From assembly GCF_900177485.1 (NCBI RefSeq), contig NZ_LT840186.1, positions 1 to 64,000 on the forward strand: a stretch of DNA of 64,000 nt, in the 5' to 3' direction. The DNA comes from Candidatus Pelagibacter sp. HIMB1321. Its GTDB lineage: Bacteria; Pseudomonadota; Alphaproteobacteria; Pelagibacterales; Pelagibacteraceae. Every line of letters begins with the position of its first letter. Position 1 is the first letter of the stretch. Of this stretch, positions 28,537 to 39,918 are shown in pieces. Under the pieces are notes generated by a model. It saw only the letters and a program-made list of their open reading frames with translations, searched no databases and was not told the DNA's origin. The position numbers and the translations under genes were made by a program.

Positions 28537-29238
28537 GTGAGTAATATTAGATTATTTTTTCCAGAAAGTTTAACAATTAATTTTGAAAGTAAATTAGATA
28601 AATCTCAATCACATTACCTTTTAAAAGTAATGAGAATTGAAAATGATAAACCATTTTCACTTTTTAATATTAGCGGAGAGTGGGAAGCAGTAACAACTGA
28701 AGTTATAAAAGGTATTGTGAATTTTAAAGTTACTAAACAACTTAGACAAAAAGAAAATAAAAAAGAAATTTGGTTAGCTTTTTCTCCAATTAAATCAAAT
28801 TATCAAAATTTTATGATTCAAAAAGCAACAGAGCTTGGTGTAACAAAATTTATTCCAATCATTTTTGATAGATCTATTGTTAGAAAAATTAATCAAGAAC
28901 GATTTAACAAGATAATAATCGAAGCTTGTGAACAGTCTAATAGAATTCATTTACCTGATATTAGTAAACCTCAAATTTTAAATGAATTTTTAAATTCCAA
29001 TGAGGTTAATTTAGTTTTTACTGATTTAAATTCAGAAAATAAAAAATTAGATAAAAGTAAGTTTGATACCAAACCAATCTGTGTTTTGGTTGGTCCTGAG
29101 GGAGACTTTTCTGAAGAAGAAAGAGAAAAGATTCTTAAATATAAGAGAGTTTTTTCAATTAAAATTAATGATAATATTCTTAGATCAGAAACGGCGGTAA
29201 TTTCATCATTATCAATCATAAATTACGCAATATCTTGA
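28537..29238 (+). CDS. rsmE: 16S rRNA (uracil-1498 N3) methyltransferase RsmE
   Basis: The 233-residue SPOUT-class enzyme has an N-terminal PUA-like domain (RLFFPESLTINFESK) and the knotted C-terminal SAM site VGPEGDFSEEE and LRSETAVISSLSII. It methylates U1498 in 16S rRNA. I use the GTG at 28537 because it gives the usual N-terminus (SNIRLFF); a longer frame would run through the divergent dehalogenase start. The leader is at most 16 nt. Confidence 0.92.
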   Translation: MSNIRLFFPESLTINFESKLDKSQSHYLLKVMRIENDKPFSLFNISGEWEAVTTEVIKGIVNFKVTKQLRQKENKKEIWLAFSPIKSNYQNFMIQKATELGVTKFIPIIFDRSIVRKINQERFNKIIIEACEQSNRIHLPDISKPQILNEFLNSNEVNLVFTDLNSENKKLDKSKFDTKPICVLVGPEGDFSEEEREKILKYKRVFSIKINDNILRSETAVISSLSIINYAIS

Positions 29239-29296
29239 TAAATTGTCGCGAAATCTAAAGTGTAAATTTAAAAAAAGGGTATTATAAAACTTTCTA

Positions 29297-31749
<2,453 letters not shown>

Positions 31750-31771
31750 AAAAATTTGAAATTTAAAACAG

Positions 31772-32686
31772 ATGAGTAGTAGTTCAAGGTTGAAGAAAAA
31801 ATCTTTAAGCCAAGAAGATCTATTTAATCTTTCAGAATTATTTAAATTGATGAAGCCAAGAGTTATGTCCTTGGTAATATTTACTTGTGCCGTTGGACTA
31901 TTAACCTCACCAGGAATTATCTCAACAAAGGATGCAATAATTGGTATTTTATTAGTTTCAATTGGAGCAGGAGCAGCTGGTGCGCTAAACATGTGGTACG
32001 AGTCTGACTTAGATGCGTTAATGACTAGAACATGTCTTAGACCAATCCCAACTGGTAAAGTGAATAAAAACCAAGCACTCATTTTTGGAGTAACTTTATC
32101 TATCATTTCTGTTGTTGCTCTTGATTATTTTGCAAACAGAGCATCTGCAATTTTGCTACTTTCAACTATATTGTTTTATTTGTTTGTCTATACAATTTGG
32201 TTAAAAAGAAGAACCCCACAAAATATAGTTATTGGAGGAGCAGCAGGTGCTTTGCCACCAGTTATTGGGTGGACGATAGCAACAGGCTCGCTATCTATTG
32301 AACCGTTAACGTTTTTTCTGATAATATTTTTTTGGACACCATCACATTTTTGGGCATTAAGTTTATATAAATCTGATGATTATAAAAAAGCTAAAATTCC
32401 CATGTTGCCTTTAACAAATGGCATTGAAAGCACAAAATTAAATATATTTGTATATTCCTTGTTAATGTTGCCAGTAATAATTTTTCCTTATTGGATTAAT
32501 TTTGTTGGAGAAGTTTTTTTAGTGCCAGCATTAATGCTTACTTTATACTACAACTACTTATGTTATGAGTTATATAATTATACAAAAAATAAATTTAACT
32601 CTAAAAAAGCAAAATCAATTTTTGGATATTCTATATTATATTTATTTTTAATTTTTGTATTATTCTTACTGGATAAAATATTATGA
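31772..32686 (+). CDS. ctaB: Protoheme IX farnesyltransferase (heme O synthase)
   Basis: This 304-residue membrane prenyltransferase converts heme b to heme O, the precursor of heme a in the oxidase. It is a UbiA-superfamily member with Asp-rich motifs NMWYESDLDALMTRT and the second region around LYKSDDYKKAKIPMLP, plus MKPRVMSLVIFT at the start. Placement inside the cox operon supports the assignment. Its TGA overlaps the start of the 41-residue membrane gene. Confidence 0.96.
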   Translation: MSSSSRLKKKSLSQEDLFNLSELFKLMKPRVMSLVIFTCAVGLLTSPGIISTKDAIIGILLVSIGAGAAGALNMWYESDLDALMTRTCLRPIPTGKVNKNQALIFGVTLSIISVVALDYFANRASAILLLSTILFYLFVYTIWLKRRTPQNIVIGGAAGALPPVIGWTIATGSLSIEPLTFFLIIFFWTPSHFWALSLYKSDDYKKAKIPMLPLTNGIESTKLNIFVYSLLMLPVIIFPYWINFVGEVFLVPALMLTLYYNYLCYELYNYTKNKFNSKKAKSIFGYSILYLFLIFVLFLLDKIL

Positions 32687-32808
32687 TGGTCCCGGACAAA
32701 AAAACTAAAAGAAAAAACTTATTAACTGCAATTGGAATAATTGCTTTTATGATTTTTTTATTTTTATTCACTCTTTATAATACGGGAGTATTTAACAGAG
32801 CAATATGA
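32683..32808 (+). CDS. 41-residue single-span membrane protein in the cox operon
   Basis: Between ctaB and ctaG an ATG-ATG at 32683-32688 opens a frame that ends in TGA at 32806-32808. The product starts MMVPDKKTKRKNLL, has one hydrophobic helix (residues ~14-32) and ends TGVFNRAI. Both ends overlap neighbours: the start overlaps the ctaB stop (ATGA) and the stop overlaps the ctaG start (ATGA), which is strong evidence for real coding. Small single-helix proteins at this position in alphaproteobacterial cox operons (sometimes called CoxF) are known; whether this is homologous I cannot prove. A role in oxidase assembly is inferred. Confidence 0.75.
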   Translation: MMVPDKKTKRKNLLTAIGIIAFMIFLFLFTLYNTGVFNRAI

Positions 32809-33338
32809 TTCAAAAGAAAAATCTTACTCCGGTTTTATTGGCAGGTGTTTTTGTTTTAATGCTTGGCTTATCATATGCCGCTGTGCCATTGTATGATTTA
32901 TTTTGTAGGGTAACAGGATTTGGAGGAACAACCCAAGTTTCTAAAACAGCTCCAGACATAGTATTAGATAAAGTTGTTAGTGTAAGATTTGACACTAATG
33001 TAAATAATTTACCATGGGATTTTAAAGCCAAAAGTAATGTCATAGATGTAAAAGTTGGCCAAGTTAATAAGATAGAATTTGAGGTAGAAAATTATAGCAG
33101 TGAAGATACTGCTGGTACCGCAAGTTTTAATGTTTCGCCTTCTAGTTTAGGAAAATATTATAGCAAATTAGGTTGTTTTTGCTTTGAAAAACAAGTTTTA
33201 AAAGCCGGTGAAAAAGCGACTTATGTGATGACTTTTTATTTAGATCCAGAAATGGTCAATGACCCAACAACTAAAGATCTACATGACGTTACTATGTCAT
33301 ATACTTTTTTCTCGACAGATTATTATAAACAATCATAA
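32805..33338 (+). CDS. ctaG: Cytochrome c oxidase assembly protein CtaG/Cox11
   Basis: The 177-residue membrane-anchored copper chaperone inserts CuB into subunit I. It has one N-terminal helix (residues ~8-27), the typical VPLYDLFCRVTGFGGTTQ segment and the copper-binding CFCFEKQVL motif (CxCF) in the periplasmic beta domain, followed by the YFLDPE-like FYLDPEM. Start overlaps the small membrane gene by 4 nt. Length is standard. Confidence 0.96.
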   Translation: MIQKKNLTPVLLAGVFVLMLGLSYAAVPLYDLFCRVTGFGGTTQVSKTAPDIVLDKVVSVRFDTNVNNLPWDFKAKSNVIDVKVGQVNKIEFEVENYSSEDTAGTASFNVSPSSLGKYYSKLGCFCFEKQVLKAGEKATYVMTFYLDPEMVNDPTTKDLHDVTMSYTFFSTDYYKQS

Positions 33339-33347
33339 ATACATATT

Positions 33348-34136
33348 ATGTCAGCTGAAAAAAAACATGATTATCATCTAGTAGATCCAAGTCCCTGGCC
33401 AATCTATGTATCATTTTCATGTTTAGTTTTAGCAATTGGTTCAGTTTATTATCTTCATAGTGATGTTTCATGGGGCATGTATGTTGGGTTTGCACTATTA
33501 ATTTATGGTGCTTACATGTGGTTTAGAGACGTTGTTATAGAGGCCGAACATCAAGGGCATCACACGCCTGTAGTTCAAATACATCATCGTTATGGAATGA
33601 CATTGTTTATCGCTTCAGAAGTAATGTTTTTTGTAGCATGGTTTTGGGCATATTTTGATGTGAGTTTATTTCCAAATGAATTTGTTGGTAACGTTTGGCC
33701 ACCAAAAGATATTGAAACTTTTGACCCTTGGGACATACCTTTAATAAACACTTTAATCTTATTACTTTCGGGAACCACAGTTACATGGTCTCACCATGCT
33801 CTGATTGAGGGTGATAGAAAAAGTTTTATTCAAGGATTATGGCTAACAGTAATTCTTGGTTTTTGTTTTACTCTTTTACAAATTTATGAATATCAACACG
33901 CAACATTTTCTTTTTCAGATCATATTTATGGCTCAGTATTTTATATGGCAACAGGTTTCCATGGCTTCCATGTCTTAGTTGGAACGATATTTTTAGCTGT
34001 ATGTTTGGCAAGAGGAAAAAAGGGACATTTTACAAAAGATCATCATTTTGGTTTTGAAGCTGCAGCATGGTATTGGCATTTTGTTGATGTAGTTTGGTTA
34101 TTCTTATTTGCAGCTATATATATCTGGGGAAGTTAA
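33348..34136 (+). CDS. ctaE: Cytochrome c oxidase subunit III
   Basis: The 262-residue seven-span subunit stabilises the aa3 catalytic core. Conserved blocks include HDYHLVDPSPWPI at the N-terminus, FIASEVMFFVAWFWAYFD (with the conserved Glu), GFHGFHVLVGTIFL and the C-terminal EAAAWYWHFVDVVWLFLFAAIYIWG. It follows ctaG by 9 nt and precedes surf1 by 10 nt. Confidence 0.97.
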   Translation: MSAEKKHDYHLVDPSPWPIYVSFSCLVLAIGSVYYLHSDVSWGMYVGFALLIYGAYMWFRDVVIEAEHQGHHTPVVQIHHRYGMTLFIASEVMFFVAWFWAYFDVSLFPNEFVGNVWPPKDIETFDPWDIPLINTLILLLSGTTVTWSHHALIEGDRKSFIQGLWLTVILGFCFTLLQIYEYQHATFSFSDHIYGSVFYMATGFHGFHVLVGTIFLAVCLARGKKGHFTKDHHFGFEAAAWYWHFVDVVWLFLFAAIYIWGS

Positions 34137-34146
34137 TCATTAATCC

Positions 34147-34800
34147 TTGAGATATAAGTTTTTATTTTCTGTTTTTGTTTTCTTTTTTATTTTTATTTTT
34201 ATTTCTTTAGGAACATGGCAAATGATAAGATTAAACTGGAAGTTAAATCTTATCTCAGAAATTGAAATTTCTCTTACTAAACCGCCTGTTGATTTGTTAA
34301 ATAGTGAGAAGAAAAATTTTTTAAGAATAAAAACTTCAGGTGAGGTTGATTATGACAAGCAGATTTATCTCTATAATTTGAACGAAGAAGGAAAGCCCGG
34401 GTTTGAAGTAATAAATCCAATTATGATAAATACAAAAAATTATCTTATAAATCGAGGTTGGATAACATTTGATCAAAAAAACTCTTTAGAGATAAACAAT
34501 TTAGATGAACAAAATATAATTGGTGTTTTAAAGAAACAAAATAAAGCCAATATTTTCAAACCAAAAAATGATATTAAAAAAAATTATTGGTTCACACTAA
34601 ACCGTGATGATGTATTTTCTTATACTGGAAAAAATTTTTCTGAATATGTAATTTATTTAGATGGAAATTACCAAATTCCTAAGCCAAAAAAAATTGATGC
34701 TAATATTTCAAATAATCATAAAAAATATGCACTAACTTGGTTTTCGTTAGCGATTTCAATTCTTTTATTATATTTATATTTTAGAAAAAAAAATTATTAG
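34147..34800 (+). CDS. SURF1-family oxidase assembly protein
   Basis: This 217-residue protein has two membrane helices at the ends (residues ~4-22 and ~197-212) and a periplasmic domain between them, the SURF1 layout. SURF1 proteins help deliver heme a to subunit I. Diagnostic segments are LGTWQMIRLNWK and YLINRGWITF. The start must be TTG at 34147: a TAA stop lies in frame two codons upstream, and the first ATG is after the first helix. It ends directly before thrC. Confidence 0.9.
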   Translation: MRYKFLFSVFVFFFIFIFISLGTWQMIRLNWKLNLISEIEISLTKPPVDLLNSEKKNFLRIKTSGEVDYDKQIYLYNLNEEGKPGFEVINPIMINTKNYLINRGWITFDQKNSLEINNLDEQNIIGVLKKQNKANIFKPKNDIKKNYWFTLNRDDVFSYTGKNFSEYVIYLDGNYQIPKPKKIDANISNNHKKYALTWFSLAISILLLYLYFRKKNY

Positions 34801-36183
34801 ATGAACTACGTCAGTACTAGAAATAAATCAAAAGTTTTCAAATTTAAGGATGTCTTTCTAAAAGGCCTTGCTGATGATGGTGGATTATTTGTTCCTGAAG
34901 TTGAATTTAAGTTTAATGATGAACAACTAAACTCTTTAAAAGGCTCAGATTACAATCAATTAGCTAAAGAGATAATATCGCCATTTGTTGATGATTTTAT
35001 TAATGATCATGATTTGACTAAAATAATTGAAAAATCTTATTCTTCATTCAGAAAAAATAATGTGATTGATTTAATAAAAGTTGAAGACAGATTTATTCTT
35101 GAGCTTTTTCATGGACCAACATTAGCTTTTAAAGATGTTGCGATGCAATTATTAGGAAATTTCTATGAATACTATTTAGAAAAAAATAATGAAAAGATTA
35201 ATATTGTTGTAGCAACTTCTGGAGATACTGGAGCAGCAGCAATTGAAGCAATAAAGGGTAAAAAAAATTTAAATATATTTGTTCTTCACCCCCACAATAG
35301 AATCTCATCAGTGCAAAGAAAAATAATGACTACAGTCAAAGATAACAATGTTTTTAACATTGCTATTAATGGAAACTTTGATGACTGTCAAAACCTTGTA
35401 AAATCAATGTTTGAAGATAGGAATTTTTCTAAATCAATAAATATGTCGGGAGTTAATTCCATTAATTGGGCTCGAATTATTGCACAAAGTGTTTATTATT
35501 TTTACAGTTATTTTTTGATTCAGGACAAAACAAAGCCAATAAATTTTTCAGTCCCAACAGGCAATTTTGGTGATGTTTATGCTGGTTACCTTGCAAAAAA
35601 AATGGGACTGCCAATTAATAAGTTGGTAGTTGCCACAAATCAAAATGATATTTTACACAGAGCAATCTCTGAAGGAAAATATGTATCAGAAAAAGTTTCT
35701 GAAACTTTATCTCCAAGTATGGATATCCAAATAGCAAGTAATTTTGAAAGATTAATTTATGATTTAAATAATAAAGATGACAAACTAACAAGTAGTATAA
35801 TGAAATCTATCAAAACGGATGGGTTGTACATAATTGACGAAACTACTCTTAAAAAAATTAATTCAGATTTTCTGTCAGCTAGTTTAAATGAAAATGAAGT
35901 ATTGAAAACAATAAGTAATGTTTATACTAAGAATAATTTAATTTTAGATCCTCATACAGCAATAGGTTTTGCTGCATTTGAAAAAGTAAAATTAGATGGC
36001 AATAATATTGTTTTAGCAACAGCTCATCCTTCAAAATTTCCAGATGCAATTAACAAAGCAATTAAAATGAATGCAGAGTTACCAAAAGAACTTCAATATG
36101 TTTTGAGTGAAAAAGAAAATTATGATATTATTGAAAATAATCTTGAAAGTATAAAAAAACACATAACAGAAAGAGTAAAATGA
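34801..36183 (+). CDS. thrC: Threonine synthase
   Basis: The 460-residue PLP enzyme converts O-phosphohomoserine to threonine. It begins MNYVSTRNKSKVFKFKDVFLKGLADDGGLFVPE, typical of the long ThrC type. The PLP lysine is in HGPTLAFKDVAMQ, and the phosphate-binding region SGDTGAAAIEAI follows. ATG directly follows the surf1 stop. The homoserine kinase thrB lies on the opposite strand at 37-38 kb, so the last two threonine steps are near each other but transcribed separately. Confidence 0.97.
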   Translation: MNYVSTRNKSKVFKFKDVFLKGLADDGGLFVPEVEFKFNDEQLNSLKGSDYNQLAKEIISPFVDDFINDHDLTKIIEKSYSSFRKNNVIDLIKVEDRFILELFHGPTLAFKDVAMQLLGNFYEYYLEKNNEKINIVVATSGDTGAAAIEAIKGKKNLNIFVLHPHNRISSVQRKIMTTVKDNNVFNIAINGNFDDCQNLVKSMFEDRNFSKSINMSGVNSINWARIIAQSVYYFYSYFLIQDKTKPINFSVPTGNFGDVYAGYLAKKMGLPINKLVVATNQNDILHRAISEGKYVSEKVSETLSPSMDIQIASNFERLIYDLNNKDDKLTSSIMKSIKTDGLYIIDETTLKKINSDFLSASLNENEVLKTISNVYTKNNLILDPHTAIGFAAFEKVKLDGNNIVLATAHPSKFPDAINKAIKMNAELPKELQYVLSEKENYDIIENNLESIKKHITERVK

Positions 36184-36665
36184 ATTTAAAAGAAAATGAT
36201 CAAATACCTAATTCTGAGATATTTATTTTTGAAAATAACGCACCAGTCAAAAAAAATTTACATGATTTACTAAAAGGAAAAAATGTAGTGTTATTTGGTC
36301 TGCCTGGAGCTTATACATCTGTATGCTCTGCAAAACATTTACCAGGTTATGTTAATAATTTTAATCAATATAAGGAAAAAGGTGTAGATCATATTATTTG
36401 TATTTCTGTTAACGATCCATTTGTAATGGATGCATGGGGAAAAGAGCATAAAGTAGAAGATAAAATTATAATGATGGGAGATCCTTTTTTAAATTTTACC
36501 AAATCTATAGGAGCTGATGTAGATAAAAGTGAGCGAGGTCTTGGAATACGTTCAAATAGATACACAATGTTAATTGATGATCTAAAGGTTGTTAAATTAC
36601 AAGAAGAGAAAGATACGGGTTCTTGTGAAATTTCAGCTGCTGAAAATTTTTTACAACTAGTTTGA
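36180..36665 (+). CDS. Peroxiredoxin, Prx5-type
   Basis: The 161-residue thiol peroxidase has the peroxidatic-Cys motif PGAYTSVCSAKHLPGY (PxxxTxxC; Cys near residue 43) and the later RSNRYTMLIDDLKV arm. These mark the Prx5 (glutaredoxin- or thioredoxin-dependent) class, which reduces H2O2 and organic peroxides in the cytosol. The start overlaps the thrC stop by 4 nt (ATGA). It is convergent with rnhA, overlapping by 9 nt. Its position downstream of the oxidase genes fits control of respiratory peroxide (inference). Confidence 0.93.
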   Translation: MNLKENDQIPNSEIFIFENNAPVKKNLHDLLKGKNVVLFGLPGAYTSVCSAKHLPGYVNNFNQYKEKGVDHIICISVNDPFVMDAWGKEHKVEDKIIMMGDPFLNFTKSIGADVDKSERGLGIRSNRYTMLIDDLKVVKLQEEKDTGSCEISAAENFLQLV

Positions 36666-37082
36666 TTTAGCCGCATCTTTTGCAAGAGCGTCAACTTCTT
36701 CATTTAAAGTATTGCCAGCATGGGCTTTTACCCAATGCCACTCAATATCGAGAGATTGCGTTAACTTATATAAATTTAACCAAAGATCTTTATTTTTTAC
36801 ATCTTCCTTCTTAGATGTCTGCCAATTATTTTTAATCCAATTATGTATCCAATTGGTAATACCCATTTTTACGTACTGAGAATCTGTAAAAATTTTAACT
36901 TTCTTTTTTTTGTTAATCTTACCTAAAGCTTCGATTGGAGCCATTAATTCCATGCGATTATTTGTAGTATTCTTTTCAGACCCACTAATTTTTTCAATCT
37001 TTCCATCATCATTAATTATAGCTGCCCAACCACCATTTCCTGGGTTTTCTAAACAAGAACCATCAGTATAAATCTCAATCAT
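36657..37082 (-). CDS. rnhA: Ribonuclease HI
   Basis: This 141-residue enzyme cleaves RNA in RNA-DNA hybrids. The catalytic set is visible: Asp in IYTDGSCLENPGNGGW, Glu in NNRMELMAPIEAL, Asp in KIFTDSQYV and the C-terminal His/Asp in KAHAGNTLNEEVDALA. Length is typical. It overlaps thrB by one base and the peroxiredoxin gene by 9 nt tail-to-tail. Confidence 0.96.
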   Translation of the reverse strand: MIEIYTDGSCLENPGNGGWAAIINDDGKIEKISGSEKNTTNNRMELMAPIEALGKINKKKKVKIFTDSQYVKMGITNWIHNWIKNNWQTSKKEDVKNKDLWLNLYKLTQSLDIEWHWVKAHAGNTLNEEVDALAKDAAKSN

Positions 37083-38050
37083 TAGTTTAGATAATCTCTA
37101 AAAGTTTTTAGTTGAGTATGAGCTAAAAGTTTTTGGTAATATTCTCTTGGATCTTTAATTTTAATTAGTGCAGTTTTTGGTGTGTTTGAAAAATCATACA
37201 ATCTAGTTAAAAGATATCTAAATGCTGAACCCAAACATAATATATTCAAATATTTTTTCTCATTAGAATTAAATTTTCTAACTTTTTCATATCCTTTAAG
37301 CAAAGAATTTACTTTATGTTTATTGATTTTGAATTGATTTTTTTTATCATCAAAACATAGTGCATTAATACATATTGCAACTTCGTACATATAGAATTCA
37401 TTTGAAGCAAAATAAAAATCGATTATCCCTGAAATTTTATTTTTTTTAAAAAAAATATTATCTATAAATAAATCTCCATGAATAATTCCTTTTGGCAAAT
37501 TTTTTGGCCAGCTTTTTTTTATTTCAACAAATGTTTTTTTAAGATCTTTATTAATATTTTTAGCAAATTTTATTTTTTTAAAATTTATACTTTCGAGAAG
37601 CTTTGGCATATTTTTCATACCCATTGAATTTTCTCTTTTTATTTTAAATCTTTTTGTGATTTGATGCATTTTCGCAAGTATTTTGCCAACCTGATAACAA
37701 TTTTTTGTAGTTAAAATTTTTTTGTCTTTTCCATCTAAAAAAGTGACAATACAGGCAAGTTTACCTTTAATCTTAAATAGATATTTATTTTCTAAATTTT
37801 TAATTGGTTTTGGACAATTTATTTTTGATGAATTCAATAAATCCATTAATTTCATAAAAAAAGGTACATCTTTATTAGCAACTCTTTTTTCAAATATTGT
37901 TAAAATGTACTTTGCTTTTTTTGTTTTTAATAAATAATTAGTGTTTTCTATTCCTTTTTTAATCCCAATGAAGCTAGTAATTTTCTCTAAATGAAAAATT
38001 TTATTTATGTTTAAAATATCTGAATGATTTATTTTAGTATATACAGCCAT
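37082..38050 (-). CDS. thrB: Homoserine kinase (ThrB, APH-fold type)
   Basis: The 322-residue kinase is of the aminoglycoside-phosphotransferase-like class used by alphaproteobacteria, not the GHMP type of E. coli. The phosphotransfer loop is GIIHGDLFIDNIFF (HGDL with catalytic Asp), followed by ISGIIDFYFA with the metal-binding Asp. The start MAVYTKINHSDI and the GIENTNYLL segment are typical. It makes the substrate of ThrC. Start overlaps the ispH stop by one base. Confidence 0.93.
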   Translation of the reverse strand: MAVYTKINHSDILNINKIFHLEKITSFIGIKKGIENTNYLLKTKKAKYILTIFEKRVANKDVPFFMKLMDLLNSSKINCPKPIKNLENKYLFKIKGKLACIVTFLDGKDKKILTTKNCYQVGKILAKMHQITKRFKIKRENSMGMKNMPKLLESINFKKIKFAKNINKDLKKTFVEIKKSWPKNLPKGIIHGDLFIDNIFFKKNKISGIIDFYFASNEFYMYEVAICINALCFDDKKNQFKINKHKVNSLLKGYEKVRKFNSNEKKYLNILCLGSAFRYLLTRLYDFSNTPKTALIKIKDPREYYQKLLAHTQLKTFRDYLN

Positions 38051-38994
38051 TAATTTAATTTTTTCGGAACTTTGAATACAATATCTTCTTTGATAATTTC
38101 AACTTCTTTTATTTCTAATTGATATTTTTGATTTAGTTTATCTAAAAAATCATTCACTAATATTTCAGGAGCTGATGCTCCAGAAGATACACCTATAGTT
38201 TCGCAATTATTGATTTTATCAAATGGAATAACACTTTCTGAGTGAATTAAATAAGATTCTACACAACCAGATTTTTGAGCTACCTCGACTAGTCTTACTG
38301 AGTTAGAAGAGTTTCTGCTACCAATGACAAAAAACATGTCACATTTTTGAGCAATATTCTTTACAGCTTTTTGTCTATTTGTCGTTGCGTAACAAATATC
38401 TTCTTTGACTGGTTCTTTAATGTTTGGAAATTTTTTTTTTAAAACGTTTATAATATTAATTGTATCATCTACAGATAAAGTGGTTTGTGTAACATACGCT
38501 ATTTTGTCTTTGATTTTTGGTGAATAATTTTCTGCCTCATTTTCATCTTGAATGAGATCAATAGAGCCTTTTGGTAATTGGCCCATAGTTCCAATCACTT
38601 CAGGATGATTTTTATGCCCAATTAATATTAAATGAAATCCCAGCTTATTTAAATTTTCAGCTTCTCTATGAACTTTAGAAACTAGGGGGCATGTAGCATC
38701 AACATATTCCATATTGTGCTTCATTGCATCTATGGACACATGCTTCGGAACTCCATGTGCTGAAAATATAACAGGTCTTGTTTTATCAGAAATTTCCTCT
38801 AGTTCCTCAACAAAAATTGCCCCTTTTGATTTTAAATCATCAACTACATATTTGTTATGGACAATTTCATGTCTCACATAAACAGGAGAGCCATATTTTT
38901 TTAATGATTTTTCTACAATCTCAATCGCTCTTTCAACACCGGCACAAAATCCTCTTGGAGCAGATAAAAGTATATTAAGTTTTTTGTTTTTCAT
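38050..38994 (-). CDS. ispH: 4-hydroxy-3-methylbut-2-enyl diphosphate reductase
   Basis: The 314-residue Fe-S enzyme is the last step of the MEP pathway, giving IPP and DMAPP. Three cluster Cys are in RGFCAGVERAIE, DATCPLVSKVHREAE and EDICYATTNRQKAV; other signatures are SAHGVPKHV and GSRNSSNSVRL. It overlaps the upstream blh gene by 20 nt, so it is expressed with the retinal genes and supplies their C5 units. ispE of the same pathway is at 55.6-56.4 kb. Confidence 0.97.
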   Translation of the reverse strand: MKNKKLNILLSAPRGFCAGVERAIEIVEKSLKKYGSPVYVRHEIVHNKYVVDDLKSKGAIFVEELEEISDKTRPVIFSAHGVPKHVSIDAMKHNMEYVDATCPLVSKVHREAENLNKLGFHLILIGHKNHPEVIGTMGQLPKGSIDLIQDENEAENYSPKIKDKIAYVTQTTLSVDDTINIINVLKKKFPNIKEPVKEDICYATTNRQKAVKNIAQKCDMFFVIGSRNSSNSVRLVEVAQKSGCVESYLIHSESVIPFDKINNCETIGVSSGASAPEILVNDFLDKLNQKYQLEIKEVEIIKEDIVFKVPKKLN

Positions 38995-39910
38995 TTTTTT
39001 CTAATAAATATTCCAGCAATATATGTGGAAAGGTCAAAGACGCCAAACCAATAAAGATAACTTTAATAATTGCATCATCTAATATGACTTTAAAATTAAG
39101 AAAATAAAGTGAGATCAATGCAATTATACCTGTAAGTATAGTTAAAGGAGCTGATTTAATCGTAAACAATTTTACTCCATTTAAAAAATTTTCTTTATCT
39201 AATTCAAAAATTAAATTCACCATGTGCCTAATAGAATGCAAGAAACAAAAATAAATTGTGAAAGCTATTAGTGGAGAAAAATAAAAGTTAACCAATAGAA
39301 TTGAGACATAATCAATAAAAATTATTATTTTCTTTATTTCATAATTTTTTAAAAAAAGATAAATATTTGCTAAAGTGCTTAAGCTAAGAGCAAATAGAAA
39401 TATCTTAAGCTCCTCTAATTTACCTAATATTAAGTAAAAATTTTCATCATCTATTAATAACAACTTAAATAACTCAATTGTTTCAGTTAAATGAAAAAAT
39501 AAAGGTGCAAAAATAATCAATGAACCTTTTAGTGTGAAAAATAATTGATTTGAGTAATTATTTGAACTTATTAAAAATTGTGTATCCTCCTTACCAAAAT
39601 GGTAAGTGGCTACAATTAGAAATAAGGCTAGTAAGTATGTTGGAAAGCTGAGCCACAAAATTATAGTCAAACAAGCAACAAAGATATAAGCAATATAAAA
39701 ATAAAAAGTATTCTTTATATTATAGTATTCTAATAATCTTTTTCCTTTTAAATGATCTAGAGATCCATGAGTAACACCTATTAATAATATTAAAATTAAG
39801 CATACAAGTGGGGAAATAGAAAAATTAAAAAATATTAAATTTAAAGAAATAAGTATATTAACAAGTAAAAAAAATATAAATGAATGATTAAGATTTATTT
39901 TTTTTATCAT
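38975..39910 (-). CDS. blh: Beta-carotene 15,15'-dioxygenase, Brp/Blh family
   Basis: The 311-residue integral membrane protein cleaves beta-carotene into two molecules of retinal. About eight or nine hydrophobic spans are visible, and the iron-binding His clusters of the Brp/Blh family are present: GVTHGSLDHLKG (residues ~40-51), ATYHFGKEDTQ and FCFLHSIRHMVN. It is the last step of the crtI-crtB-crtY-blh cluster and so indicates a retinal-based rhodopsin elsewhere in the genome. It overlaps ispH by 20 nt and follows crtY by 8 nt. Confidence 0.92.
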   Translation of the reverse strand: MIKKINLNHSFIFFLLVNILISLNLIFFNFSISPLVCLILILLIGVTHGSLDHLKGKRLLEYYNIKNTFYFYIAYIFVACLTIILWLSFPTYLLALFLIVATYHFGKEDTQFLISSNNYSNQLFFTLKGSLIIFAPLFFHLTETIELFKLLLIDDENFYLILGKLEELKIFLFALSLSTLANIYLFLKNYEIKKIIIFIDYVSILLVNFYFSPLIAFTIYFCFLHSIRHMVNLIFELDKENFLNGVKLFTIKSAPLTILTGIIALISLYFLNFKVILDDAIIKVIFIGLASLTFPHILLEYLLEKNEKQKT

Positions 39911-39918
39911 AAAAAAAT

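Noticed and set aside
29239..29296. Possible promoter before ctaC (TTGTCG and TATTAT)
   Set aside because: The boxes are 31 nt apart, far from the 16-18 nt optimum, so I do not call it.
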